A stretch of 64,000 bases of DNA, taken from positions 1 through 64,000 of the forward strand of contig JANQFK010000079.1 of the NCBI GenBank assembly GCA_028277885.1, read 5' to 3'. The position numbers and the translations under genes are program-made. Positions 15,589-24,002 of the stretch are shown one piece after another. Source of the DNA: Myxococcota bacterium. Lineage in GTDB: Bacteria; Myxococcota_A; UBA9160; UBA6930. Position 1 is the first letter of the stretch. Each line of letters opens with the position of its first letter. The notes beneath the pieces were generated by a model. The model was not told the DNA's origin and ran no database searches. It was given only the letters and a program-made list of their open reading frames with translations.

Positions 15589-16659
15589 TCAGGCGGCCTC
15601 GCCGTGACCCTCCGCCGCCGCGGGGGAGGGCCCCAGCAGGACGGCGACCCAGTGGGTGTCGCGGTTGGCCTCGAGGGCGACCTTGGCCGTCATGGTCAGG
15701 GGCACCGAGAGCAGCATCCCGACCGGGCCCAGCACCCAGCCCCAGAACACCAGGGAGACGAACACCACCAGGGTCGAGAGGCCCGTGCCCCGGCCCATCA
15801 GCCGCGGCTCGATCCCGCTCCCGATGGCGACGTTGATCGCCACGTAGCCGGCGGCGGTGAGGCCGGCCGCGCCCCAGCCGAGCTGCACCGTGGCCAGCAG
15901 GATGGCGGGCACCGACGCGATCACCGAGCCGATGTTGGGCACGTAGTTGAGCAGGAACGCGAGCAGCGCCCAGAGCAGCGGGAAGTCCACGCCGACGATC
16001 AGGAGCCAGACGCCCACCAGCACCCCCGTCGCCAGGCTCGTACCGGTCTTGATGGCCAGGTAGCGCTGCACGCTGCTGCGCACCTGGTCGAAGCGCGCGA
16101 GGGAGGCGTCGGGGTCGTCCACGATGGCGGCCAGCTTGCTCTTGAAGGCCGCCGCCTCGAGCAGCATGAAGGTGGTGGTGAGCAGGATGAGCAGCGTGTT
16201 GGTGAGCACGCCGCCGAGGCCGGCCACCAGGGTGCCCACCATCCCCATGGCGGCGCCGGCATCCAGGCGGTTGCGGACCTCGTCCAGCGAGAGCGGAAGC
16301 CCCAGGGACTCGAGGTTGGCGAGGGCGGCCTCGCCCATCTCCGAGAGCCGCGCCTGGTAGCCCGGGAGCGCCTCGGTGAAGCCCGTCACCGAGGTGCCCA
16401 CCAGCGCGCCCAGGGCGAGGAAGATCACGATCACCGCGACGATCACGACGGGCAGCGCGATGGCGGTGGGGACGCCGCGGCTCTGGAGTGCGAACAGCGG
16501 CGGCGCGAAGATGATGGAGACGAAGAGCGCCAGCAGGAACGGGTTGGCGATCGCCACCGCCGACTTCAGCCCGGCCACCACCACCACGAAGGCGGCCACG
16601 GCGAGCAGCGCGTTCACGGGCTGCGGGCGTCCGGCGGTCGGGCTCGGCGGCGGGCTCAT
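15589..16659 (-). CDS. AI-2E family transporter (PerM/TqsA type)
   Basis: This 356-residue membrane protein has about eight hydrophobic segments. The pattern is two to three N-terminal helices (ALLAVAAFVVVVAGLKSAVA, then AIALPVVIVAVIVIFLALG), a soluble loop, then a dense C-terminal block. That block holds the family hallmark NYVPNIGSVIASVPAILLA and VFWGWVLGPVGMLLSVPLT. Family members export autoinducer-2 or act as Na+(Li+)/H+ antiporters, and the substrate cannot be read from sequence. A Pro-rich N-terminus of about ten residues precedes the first helix. Confidence 0.88.
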   Translation of the reverse strand: MSPPPSPTAGRPQPVNALLAVAAFVVVVAGLKSAVAIANPFLLALFVSIIFAPPLFALQSRGVPTAIALPVVIVAVIVIFLALGALVGTSVTGFTEALPGYQARLSEMGEAALANLESLGLPLSLDEVRNRLDAGAAMGMVGTLVAGLGGVLTNTLLILLTTTFMLLEAAAFKSKLAAIVDDPDASLARFDQVRSSVQRYLAIKTGTSLATGVLVGVWLLIVGVDFPLLWALLAFLLNYVPNIGSVIASVPAILLATVQLGWGAAGLTAAGYVAINVAIGSGIEPRLMGRGTGLSTLVVFVSLVFWGWVLGPVGMLLSVPLTMTAKVALEANRDTHWVAVLLGPSPAAAEGHGEAA

Positions 16660-16808
16660 GGACGGGTGATGCCCCCACTCCCCTGCGGCGGGTGCGGCCC
16701 CGCAGCGGGCGAGAATCTAGCGACCGCTGGATCGGCATTCGCGAGGTCCGCCGTGAGTGACGGGGGCAATCCCACCCGCCTCGGGTCCGCCCGGCCCGGC
16801 CCTCCCCT

Positions 16809-16854
16809 CCGCCCTGCGGGCGGCCCTGCTCCACTCCCCCAAAAGGGTTGAGTG
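16809..16854. other. Two inverted repeats upstream of the PilZ-like gene
   Basis: CCGCCC/GGGCGG with a three-base loop (16809-16823) is followed by an imperfect palindrome, CACTC...GAGTG, centred on AAAA (16832-16854). They lie 44-90 bases before the TTG start at 16898, in a 238-base gap between divergent genes. Either could be an operator or a leader structure; no known consensus is matched. Confidence 0.35.
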
Positions 16855-16897
16855 ACCCCGCGCGCGATCCGATGAGGTCCGGCGGGGGAGGGGCGCC

Positions 16898-17578
16898 TTG
16901 CGCAGGCTGCTCGCCATCGGCGACGAGGATCTCCAGCGCTTCCTGCACGAGCGCTTCGGTGGGAGCGGAATCCAGGTCAACGCCGCGTCCTCGGTGACGC
17001 GCGCCCTCGTGCAGGCCCTGGTCGAGCGGCCCGAGGTGATCGCCTGCGCGGAGGGCTGCCTCCAGGGGTCCCTGAAGGACCTGCGCAGCGAGCTCGACGA
17101 GCTCGGCCTCGCCCATTGCCGGCTGGTCTGCGTGCGCGACACCGGGGACCCGGTGAACGAGCGACTGCAGGGAGTGGTGGAATGCACCGAAGAGGAGCTG
17201 TTCGAGTGCGTCGCCGCGCTGCTGCCGGAGCGGCGCGAGGCGCGCTGGCGCCGGGTGCGGCTGCTGGCCAGCTGCGCCCGCCTGGGAGGCGGAGAGGACG
17301 GAATGCAGGCCTTCGCGAACCTGCTGGCCCTGGCCGAGCGCCGCGTGGTGCTGGAGTCGCCGGGCGAGCTCGAGCCCGGTGAGCGCCTCGCGCTCGGCTT
17401 CTTCCTGCCCCGGGCCGGCGACGGCGGACAGGTGCGGCTCTCCCTGACCTGCACCGTGCGGTCCGTCGCGGACCGCGAGCTGCTCCACTACGAAGCCGAG
17501 GTCGACCACATCGACGAGCTCTCGAAGCTGGCGCTGCTGGATTTCCTGTCCCGGCCGGATTGCGGCGAGGAAGACTGA
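16898..17578 (+). CDS. PilZ-like signalling protein with receiver-like N-terminus
   Basis: This 226-residue protein starts at a TTG preceded by GGGGGAGGGGCGCC, which fixes the start. Residues 1-110 resemble a degenerate receiver or Rossmann-like fold (LLAIGDEDLQRFLHERF at the start), without the phospho-acceptor Asp context. Residues about 128-215 read as a PilZ-like barrel: NLLALAERRVVLESPGELEPGERLALGFFLP, then RLSLTCTVRSV and YEAEVDHIDELSKLALLDFL. The classic RxxxR and DxSxxG c-di-GMP motifs are not clearly present, so ligand binding is uncertain. The Hsp70-like gene starts one base after its stop, so the two are almost certainly co-transcribed. Confidence 0.6.
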   Translation: MRRLLAIGDEDLQRFLHERFGGSGIQVNAASSVTRALVQALVERPEVIACAEGCLQGSLKDLRSELDELGLAHCRLVCVRDTGDPVNERLQGVVECTEEELFECVAALLPERREARWRRVRLLASCARLGGGEDGMQAFANLLALAERRVVLESPGELEPGERLALGFFLPRAGDGGQVRLSLTCTVRSVADRELLHYEAEVDHIDELSKLALLDFLSRPDCGEED

Positions 17579-17579
17579 C

Positions 17580-18689
17580 ATGGAGACGCTCGGAGTCGAT
17601 CTCGGAACGACCAACACCGTGGCCGCCGTGGGGCGCCAGGTGCTCGCCCTGGGAGCCACCCGGTCCGTGATGCCCTCGGTGGTGGCGTTCCTCCCGAACG
17701 GGACGGTGCACACCGGAGCCGTGGCGCGGCGGCGCAGGGCCATCGACGTGAAGAACACCATCTACTCGTCGAAGCGCATCATGGGCCGGCTGTGGGACGA
17801 GACCGAGACCCAGGAGTTCCGCGAGCGCTACCCCTTCGACATGGTCGAGCGCGAGGGCGCGCCGGCCTTCGTGACCCGGGCCGGCGAGTTCAAGCCGAAG
17901 GACGTCGCCGCCATCCTGCTCTCGACCATCCACGAGCGCGTCGCCGCCATGGCGAGCAAGCTCGAGATCGTCATCACCGTGCCCTCGGGCTTCTCGGAGC
18001 GCCAGCGCTTCGCCACCCTCGAGGCCGCGGGCAAGGCCCGCTTCGCCAACGCGAGCCTGATCGAGGAGCCGGTCTCCGCGGCCCGGGCCTACCAGGGCCA
18101 GCTCGGCCGGCTGGAGCGGCTCGGGGTCTACGACCTCGGCGGCGGGACCTTCGACTTCGCGGTCCTCGACTGCAGCGGGGACGAGCCCCGGGTGCTGCGC
18201 AGCTCGAGCGACATGTTCCTCGGCGGCGACGACATCGACGCCACCATCACCGAGTGGGTGGCCACCGAGGTGCTCAAGCGTCACAACTGGGACCTCACCA
18301 ACTACCCGGAGGTCCGGGACCGCCTGCTCCACGAGTGCGAGCGCGCGAAGATCCGCCTCTCCAAGTGGGAGCGGGTCAACCTCGACCTCTCCCGGGTGGA
18401 TCCCGAGCTCCAGTCCTCGGCCTCGGGGGAGGAGCCCATCACCCTGCACCGCGAGGTGCTGGACGAGCTGGCCGACAAGCTGGTGCGTCGCACCTTCGTC
18501 ACCTGCGACCGGGTGCTGCGCGAGATCGGCCTGCAGCCCGACCAGCTCGACGCCATCCTCCTGGCGGGCGGCAGCACCCACCTGCCCATGGTGAAGCGCG
18601 GCGTCGAGGCCTACTTCGGCAAGCCCGGCCGCGACGACCTGGAGCCCACCGAGGTGGTGGCCCTGGGGGCGAGCCGAGCCCCTCGCTGA
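17580..18689 (+). CDS. Hsp70-like ATPase domain without substrate-binding domain
   Basis: This 369-residue protein carries the actin/Hsp70 ATPase motifs: phosphate-1 GVDLGTTNT (5-13), connect-1 LIEEPVSAARAY, phosphate-2 YDLGGGTFDFAV, and the adenosine motif ILLAGGSTHLPMVK. It ends at EVVALGASRAPR, exactly where the nucleotide-binding domain ends. The beta-sandwich substrate-binding domain and lid of DnaK are absent. The N-terminus lacks the KxxG context of DnaK. Stand-alone Hsp70 ATPase proteins act as conformational switches in assembly or signalling. The PilZ-like partner one base upstream hints at motility or surface signalling. No DnaJ or GrpE gene is near. There is no clear sign of frameshift at the 3' end. 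Confidence 0.85.
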   Translation: METLGVDLGTTNTVAAVGRQVLALGATRSVMPSVVAFLPNGTVHTGAVARRRRAIDVKNTIYSSKRIMGRLWDETETQEFRERYPFDMVEREGAPAFVTRAGEFKPKDVAAILLSTIHERVAAMASKLEIVITVPSGFSERQRFATLEAAGKARFANASLIEEPVSAARAYQGQLGRLERLGVYDLGGGTFDFAVLDCSGDEPRVLRSSSDMFLGGDDIDATITEWVATEVLKRHNWDLTNYPEVRDRLLHECERAKIRLSKWERVNLDLSRVDPELQSSASGEEPITLHREVLDELADKLVRRTFVTCDRVLREIGLQPDQLDAILLAGGSTHLPMVKRGVEAYFGKPGRDDLEPTEVVALGASRAPR

Positions 18690-18738
18690 GCGCTCCCGGG
18701 CGCTCGGACTCCACCGCGCCCTGACACAAAGGCCCGTC

Positions 18739-18764
18739 GGCGACCCCACTGCTGGGGGGTCGCC
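18739..18764 (+). promoter_or_regulatory. Hairpin occluding the alkaline phosphatase start
   Basis: GGCGACCCC pairs perfectly with GGGGTCGCC across an eight-base loop and ends two bases before the ATG at 18767. The only G-rich stretch that could bind the ribosome (GGGGGG) is inside the hairpin. This could regulate translation, or act as a terminator for the upstream Hsp70 gene, though no T tract follows. Confidence 0.6.
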
Positions 18765-18766
18765 CA

Positions 18767-19912
18767 ATGCGGATCCGGACCTGCGTCGTGCTGCTCTCGG
18801 CTCTCCTGTGGAGCCCCGCCACGGGAGCGGCGCCGCTGAACGTCGTCCTCATGGTGGGCGACGGGATGGGGTTCGAGCACGTCGCGGCGGCGCGGCTCTT
18901 CAAGGGCGGCCCGCTCGCCTTCGAGTCCGCCCCGCACCAGGCCGCGATGACCACCGACTCCCTGGGCCCGGGCGTCACCGACTCCGCCGCCGCGGGCACC
19001 GCCATGGCGACGGGCGTGAAGGTGCAGAACACCGTGGTGAGCTTCGACCTCGCCACCTTCACCGACCTCCCCACCTCCCTCGAGATCCTGAAGGGGCGCG
19101 GCAAGTCGGCGGGCCTCGTCACCAACTCGACCCTCCTCGACGCGACCCCCGCCGCCTTCGGGGCCCACACCCCCGTGCGCGCCTTCTTCTTCGAGATCGC
19201 CGAGGACTACCTGGAGGGCAGCCGCCCGGAGGTGCTGATCGGAGGCGGCGCCAACGAGATCCCGCCCGCTGCCGCGGCCGCCGCCGGCTACGCCGTGGCC
19301 TCGGACCGCGCGGAGCTGGCGAGCCTGGCCGCCACCGAGTCGCGCCTCGCGGGGCTGTTCGCCGCGGGCCCCCTCCCCTACGAGTACGACCACGCCATCG
19401 GGCTCGACGACGGCTACGACACCCTGCCCTTCCTCTCCGAGATGACCTCCGCCGCGCTCTCGGTGCTCGAGGACGACCCCGACGGCTTCTTCCTGCTGGT
19501 CGAGCAGGAGAACACCGACTCCGCGGGCCACCTCCCCGACCCCGTCGCCGACGCCAAGATCGAGCGTACCGTGGACGCCGTCCTCGAGCTCGAGCGCGCC
19601 GTCGAGGTGGTGCTCGACTGGGCGTCGGGTCGCGACGACACCCTCGTGATCGTGCTCGCGGACCACGAGACCGGCGGCCTCGAGGTGCTGGCCGACAACG
19701 GTCCCGGCTCGCTGCCCGACGTCTCCTGGGCGGGCAGCGAGCACACGCCGGTGCCGGTGCCCGTCTACGCCTGGGGCCCGAACGCCGAGCTCGTGACCGG
19801 CACCCTCGACGTCACGGACGTCTTCCGGATCACCACGGTGCCCGAGCCGGCCACGGCGCTGCTCCTGGGCGCGGCCCTCGCCGCCCTCGGGCTTCGGCGT
19901 CGCGTCGCGTAG
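18767..19912 (+). CDS. Secreted alkaline phosphatase with PEP-CTERM signal
   Basis: This 381-residue protein has a signal peptide (MRIRTCVVLLSALLWSPATG). The PhoA-type active site follows: NVVLMVGDGMG (first metal Asp), nucleophile Ser in VTDSAAAGTAMATG, LLVEQENTDSAGH (metal ligands), LADHETGG (metal Asp/His) and SEHTPVPVP (last His). It hydrolyses phosphomonoesters outside the cytoplasm, releasing phosphate. The C-terminus VPEPATALLLGAALAALGLR is a PEP-CTERM sorting signal, so the enzyme is probably held at the surface or in the matrix until cleaved. A strong hairpin abuts the start codon. No Pho box was recognised. Confidence 0.92.
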   Translation: MRIRTCVVLLSALLWSPATGAAPLNVVLMVGDGMGFEHVAAARLFKGGPLAFESAPHQAAMTTDSLGPGVTDSAAAGTAMATGVKVQNTVVSFDLATFTDLPTSLEILKGRGKSAGLVTNSTLLDATPAAFGAHTPVRAFFFEIAEDYLEGSRPEVLIGGGANEIPPAAAAAAGYAVASDRAELASLAATESRLAGLFAAGPLPYEYDHAIGLDDGYDTLPFLSEMTSAALSVLEDDPDGFFLLVEQENTDSAGHLPDPVADAKIERTVDAVLELERAVEVVLDWASGRDDTLVIVLADHETGGLEVLADNGPGSLPDVSWAGSEHTPVPVPVYAWGPNAELVTGTLDVTDVFRITTVPEPATALLLGAALAALGLRRRVA

Positions 19913-19998
19913 TCCGTTTCGCCGACGCGCGAGTGCGGGGAAGCCTGCAAGGCCGCGAGAAGGTTCAAGCCCCGCCGCGGGGTGCCGATGCCACCCGC

Positions 19999-20976
19999 AT
20001 GGCGATCAAGCGCGGAAAGCAGCGCCACGAGGAGGGCTACGGCCAGGGCCTCGTCAAGCTGGCCTTCGACGACGACGTCCTCCTCGACGAAGACGAGGTG
20101 ACGAAGCGTCTCCTCGACGTGTTCAGCGCGCCGGACTACCGGCCGCCCACGCTGCCGAGCGTGGCGACGGAGCTGATGTCCATCTCCCAGAATCCGAACG
20201 TGGGCATCGACGACGTCACCGAGCTGCTCGAGCGGGACTCGATGCTCACCGGGCGCGTCATGAAGCTGGTGCGCTCGCCCATCTACAAGGGCGCAGGCGA
20301 CGTCCCGACCCTGCACAACGCCGTCCTGCGCCTGGGCCTCAACACCCTGCGCGACATCGTCCTCGAGACCTGCATGAACATGCGCGTCTTCCGGGCCGAC
20401 GCCTTCACCGAGACCATGGAGCGGCTTCGCGAGCACAGCGCCTTCACGGGCCACGTGGCGCGCATCGTCTGCCGCTACACCGCCATCGAGCAGGAGTACG
20501 CGTTCCTGTGCGGCCTGCTCCACGACGTCGGCGTGGCGGGCTCGCTGATCGCGCTGTCCGAGGGCGTTCCGAAGCAGAAGCGCCCGGACCTGATCGCCAT
20601 CTGGCCCGCCATCGACCGCGCCCACGGGAAGGCCGGGGCTCTGATGGCGCGGCTCTGGGATCTGCCCGCCGACGTGGAGCTCGCCGTCGAGGCCCACCAC
20701 CAGGTCCTGATGGGCGGGGAGCCCCACCCCCTCGCGGCCACCATCTGCATCGCCGACGAGGTCGCCCACGAGCTCGGCTTCGGGCTGGTGGAGAGCCCCG
20801 ACGACGAAGGCGACGCCTCGAGCCTGGAGGCGGCCTGCCTCCAGAGCCACACCGGCATCGACCGCAGCCTCGGCGAGACCCTCGCCCGGGCGCGGGAGGC
20901 CCTCGGCGTGAACGACGCGCAGATGGAGCAGATTCGCGGCGACGCCCGGGACCTGAAGGAGCGGATGGCCGGCTGA
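19999..20976 (+). CDS. HDOD-domain signalling protein
   Basis: This 325-residue protein has a charged 35-residue head and an HDOD domain from about 45 to 245. The sequence begins PTLPSVATELMSISQNPNVG, with ELLERDSMLTGRVMKLVRSP and AVLRLGLNTLRDIVLET. Some HD residues are retained in CGLLHDVGVAG and in AVEAHHQVLMG. HDOD proteins are regulators in chemosensory, stress or c-di-GMP circuits and are usually not catalytic. The end contains a helical segment (TLARAREALGVNDAQMEQI). The stop TGA is immediately followed by the stop of the convergent gene at 20977. Confidence 0.85.
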   Translation: MAIKRGKQRHEEGYGQGLVKLAFDDDVLLDEDEVTKRLLDVFSAPDYRPPTLPSVATELMSISQNPNVGIDDVTELLERDSMLTGRVMKLVRSPIYKGAGDVPTLHNAVLRLGLNTLRDIVLETCMNMRVFRADAFTETMERLREHSAFTGHVARIVCRYTAIEQEYAFLCGLLHDVGVAGSLIALSEGVPKQKRPDLIAIWPAIDRAHGKAGALMARLWDLPADVELAVEAHHQVLMGGEPHPLAATICIADEVAHELGFGLVESPDDEGDASSLEAACLQSHTGIDRSLGETLARAREALGVNDAQMEQIRGDARDLKERMAG

Positions 20977-21408
20977 TCAGGCGGGCGCGAGGCGCCCGAT
21001 GATCGCGAGCAGGCGCCGCCGCTCGACCACCACGGTCATCATCACGCAGCCCGCCAGGGCGACCAGGGTGCCGAGGAACAGGCGCACCAGCATCAGCACC
21101 ATCCCGGCGCTGAACTTCATGCCGCCCTCGAGGGTCTCGAGGAGCGCCGCCTCGGTGAAGGTCTCGGGCTCGATGCGCTCCACGCCTCCCTGGTACGAGG
21201 CGTACAGGAACGCCAGCTTCGCGACGGGCCGGTCGAAGCCCGGATCCCGTCGCGGGTCGGCCAGGGGGTCGAAGCGCACCACGCCCCAGGTCGCGTAGGC
21301 GGCGCCGACCAGCGCGAGGGCGAGGCCGGCCGCGGCGGTCCAGCGCTGGGTGCGCGCCAGGCGCGAGAGCAGCCGCGCCTCGGCGGGCGGGAGATCCACG
21401 GGTTCCAT
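20977..21408 (-). CDS. Hypothetical two-helix membrane protein
   Basis: This 143-residue protein starts at an ATG preceded by GGAGG with five bases of spacing. Membrane segments are WTAAAGLALALVGAAYATWG (about 23-42) and MVLMLVRLFLGTLVALAGCVMM (about 102-123). The loop between them (about 60 residues, including ASYQGGVERIEPETF) would be periplasmic if both ends are inside. No family is recognised. It is adjacent tail to tail with the HDOD gene, with no bases between stops. Confidence 0.65.
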   Translation of the reverse strand: MEPVDLPPAEARLLSRLARTQRWTAAAGLALALVGAAYATWGVVRFDPLADPRRDPGFDRPVAKLAFLYASYQGGVERIEPETFTEAALLETLEGGMKFSAGMVLMLVRLFLGTLVALAGCVMMTVVVERRRLLAIIGRLAPA

Positions 21409-21528
21409 TCGCGCCTCCGGAGCTCGCCTCGCCGGGAGGCCTGAGGGTCTCATCGGCCAGCCGCGCCCGGGGCACGAGCCGCGGGACACCGGTCCCGGGA
21501 CGCGGCAGAATGGGCGCGGAGAACCGGC

Positions 21529-22410
21529 ATGAAGCTCGACGACTGGCGGCGCGCGGCACGGCATTTCGACTTCGGTGGGCACCGGATCGCGTACTGGGAG
21601 GAGGGCGAGGGAGAGGCCCTGCTCTGCATCCACGGCTTCCCGACGGCGTCCTGGGACTGGCACGCGCTGTGGCCCGACCTCACGGCGCGCTTCCGGGTCG
21701 TGGCCGCCGACATGCTGGGCTTCGGGCTCTCGGACAAGCCGCGGCGCCACCGCTACTCGATCCACGAGCAGGCCTCGCTCCAGGAGGCGTTGCTCGAGCA
21801 CCTGGGCGTGAAGCGCGCCCACGTGCTCGCCCACGACTACGGCGACTCCGTGGCCCAGGAGCTGCTGGCCCGCCACGAGGAGCGAAGGGGCGCGGCGAGG
21901 GCGGGACTCGCGATCGTCTCGTGCTGCTTCCTGAACGGCGGGCTCTACCCCGAGTGCCACCGCGCCCGCCCGATCCAGAAGCTGCTGAACTCCCCCCTCG
22001 GCTCCCTGCTCACGCGGCTCACCACCGAGGGCCGCTTCCGCCAGGGCTTCTCCCAGGTGTTCGGGCCCGCCACCCGGCCCAGCGACGGCGAGCTCGCCGA
22101 CTTCTGGGCGTTGATCCAGCACCAGGACGGGATGCGCATCGCCCACCGGCTGATCCGCTACATGGAGGATCGCAAGCAGCACCGCGACCGGTGGGTGGGG
22201 GCGATCGAGTGTGGCTCGGTGCCCCTGCGCCTCGTGAACGGCCCCGAGGATCCGGTGTCGGGCCGCCACCTGGCCGAGCGCTACCGCGAGCGCGTGCCCG
22301 ACGCGGACGTCGTGCTGCTCGAGGGGATCGGCCACTACCCCCAGGTCGAGGACCCCGAGGCCACCAAGCGCGCCTTCCTCGAGTTCGTCGAGCGCCACGC
22401 CGGTCGGTGA
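21529..22410 (+). CDS. Alpha/beta hydrolase, MEST/haloalkane-dehalogenase-like
   Basis: This 293-residue protein has the oxyanion segment HGFPTASWDW (35-44), VVAADMLGFGLSDKP (58-71) and the nucleophile elbow AHDYGDSVAQELLAR (101-115). In this subfamily Asp103 takes the nucleophile position. This HDYGD form is typical of MEST-like proteins and is related to haloalkane dehalogenases and epoxide hydrolases. The acid and His follow in VNGPEDPVSG and GIGHYPQVEDPE. The substrate is unknown. The monooxygenase gene starts 70 bases downstream on the same strand. An ester made by such an oxygenase would be a natural hydrolase substrate, but that link is inference. Confidence 0.82.
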   Translation: MKLDDWRRAARHFDFGGHRIAYWEEGEGEALLCIHGFPTASWDWHALWPDLTARFRVVAADMLGFGLSDKPRRHRYSIHEQASLQEALLEHLGVKRAHVLAHDYGDSVAQELLARHEERRGAARAGLAIVSCCFLNGGLYPECHRARPIQKLLNSPLGSLLTRLTTEGRFRQGFSQVFGPATRPSDGELADFWALIQHQDGMRIAHRLIRYMEDRKQHRDRWVGAIECGSVPLRLVNGPEDPVSGRHLAERYRERVPDADVVLLEGIGHYPQVEDPEATKRAFLEFVERHAGR

Positions 22411-22479
22411 GCCGCCGCGCATCTTCGCCTACCCTCCGAAGCGCGCCCTCGCCCGACCCCGCCCGACAGGAAGCCCCCC

Positions 22480-23964
22480 ATGACCCAGCCCCGGCCGCAG
22501 CCCTCCGTCGACTTCCCCATCGCGATCATCGGAGCGGGCTTCGCCGGCATCGGGGCCGCGATCCAGCTCGAGAAGGCCGGCATCGACTCTTACACGATCT
22601 TCGAGCGCGCCGGCGAGATCGGTGGGACCTGGCGGGACAACACCTATCCCGGCGCGGCCTGCGACGTGCCCTCCCACGTCTACTCCTTCTCCTTCGAGCC
22701 CAACCCGAGCTGGAGCCGCACCTTCGCCGAGTCGGGCGAGATCCAGCAGTACCTGCTCGACGTCGTGGAGAAGTGGCGGCTGCGCGAGCGCCTGCGCCTG
22801 GACACCGAGATCGTCGAGGCCCGCTTCGACGCGGCGGAGGGCGCCTGGCACCTCACCACCGGCGACGACGAGACCTTCACGGCGCGCGTGGTGATCTCCG
22901 GCGTGGGCGGTCTGGTGGACCCCTCGTGGCCCGACATCAAGGGCCTCCACAGCTTCACCGGCGAGAAGATGCACACCGCCCGCTGGGACCACGACTACGA
23001 TCTCACGGGCAAGCGGGTGGCGGTGATCGGCACCGGGGCGAGCGCGGTGCAGGTCGTGCCCGCCATCGCGCCCCAGGTGGAGAAGCTGACCGTCTTCCAG
23101 CGCACCCCGGCCTGGGTGGTCCCCAAGCGCGACCGCCGCTACGGCGAGGAGCGCAAGCGCTTCTACGCCCGGCACCCCCTCGCCCTGCGGGCCAGCCGCG
23201 CGCTCAAGTACGGCCTGAGCGAGCTGTTCGGCCCGATGATCTTCCTGGACGCCCCGCGGCTCTCGGCGATCGGCGAGAAGGGCTCCCTCGCCCACCTGCG
23301 GAGCTCGGTCCGCGACCCGGAGCTGCGCGCGAAGCTCACCCCGGACTTCCAGCTCGGCTGCAAGCGCATCCTGATCTCCGACGACTACTGGTCGAGCTTC
23401 GAGCGCGAGAACGTCGAGCTGGTCACCGATCCCATCGAGGAGATCAAGGGCCAGGGGATCCAGACCCGCGACGGCACGCTGCACGAGGTGGACGCCATCG
23501 TGTTCGCCACCGGCTTCACGGTCAACATCGTGACGGCGCCGTTCCCGGTGAAGGGACGCGGGGGGCGCACCCTCGACGAGGCCTGGGCGGACGGCGCCGT
23601 GGCCTACAAGGGCATGAGCGTCCACGGCTTCCCGAACTGGTTCATCCTGATGGGGCCCAACACCGGGCCCGGCCACACCTCGGTGCTCGTCTTCACCGAG
23701 GCCCAGATCCACCACGCGATCGAGGCGATCCGCAAGATGCGGGAGGAGGGCCTCAAGTCCGTCGAGGTCCGCCAGGACGTCCAGGACCGCTACAACGAGG
23801 GCATCCAGCGGCGCATGAAGCACATGGTCTGGACCTCGGGCTGCAACAGCTGGTACCTGTCCGAGGACGGCACCAACCACTCCCTGTATCCGGGCTTCGC
23901 CGCCGAGTACGTGCTGCGCGCCCGGCGCTTCAAGCCGTCGGACTACGAGATCACGCGCTTCTGA
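22480..23964 (+). CDS. Baeyer-Villiger-type flavin monooxygenase
   Basis: This 494-residue protein has the FAD motif GAGFAG (18-23), ERAGEIGGTWRDNTYPGAACD, and the Baeyer-Villiger fingerprint F-x-G-x3-H-x3-W as FTGEKMHTARW (159-169). The NADPH motif is VIGTGASAVQ, with AIVFATGFTVN later. Type I Baeyer-Villiger enzymes insert oxygen next to a ketone, giving an ester or lactone, using NADPH and FAD. Ketones derived from steroids, cyclic compounds or alkanes are possible substrates; nothing in the sequence decides. It is flanked by a hydrolase upstream and a lipase maturation factor downstream, all rightward, suggesting one transcript. PEMT-like or transport genes are absent. Confidence 0.9.
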   Translation: MTQPRPQPSVDFPIAIIGAGFAGIGAAIQLEKAGIDSYTIFERAGEIGGTWRDNTYPGAACDVPSHVYSFSFEPNPSWSRTFAESGEIQQYLLDVVEKWRLRERLRLDTEIVEARFDAAEGAWHLTTGDDETFTARVVISGVGGLVDPSWPDIKGLHSFTGEKMHTARWDHDYDLTGKRVAVIGTGASAVQVVPAIAPQVEKLTVFQRTPAWVVPKRDRRYGEERKRFYARHPLALRASRALKYGLSELFGPMIFLDAPRLSAIGEKGSLAHLRSSVRDPELRAKLTPDFQLGCKRILISDDYWSSFERENVELVTDPIEEIKGQGIQTRDGTLHEVDAIVFATGFTVNIVTAPFPVKGRGGRTLDEAWADGAVAYKGMSVHGFPNWFILMGPNTGPGHTSVLVFTEAQIHHAIEAIRKMREEGLKSVEVRQDVQDRYNEGIQRRMKHMVWTSGCNSWYLSEDGTNHSLYPGFAAEYVLRARRFKPSDYEITRF

Positions 23965-24002
23965 GCGCCGGGGCCGCGGCGCGGCTCTGGGAGGCGTGGC
24001 GG

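Noticed and set aside
21510-23960. Forward frame running upstream of the LMF gene through the hydrolase and monooxygenase
   Set aside because: Only the part after 23.96 kb matches a known family; the upstream part is an alternate-frame shadow of two real genes.
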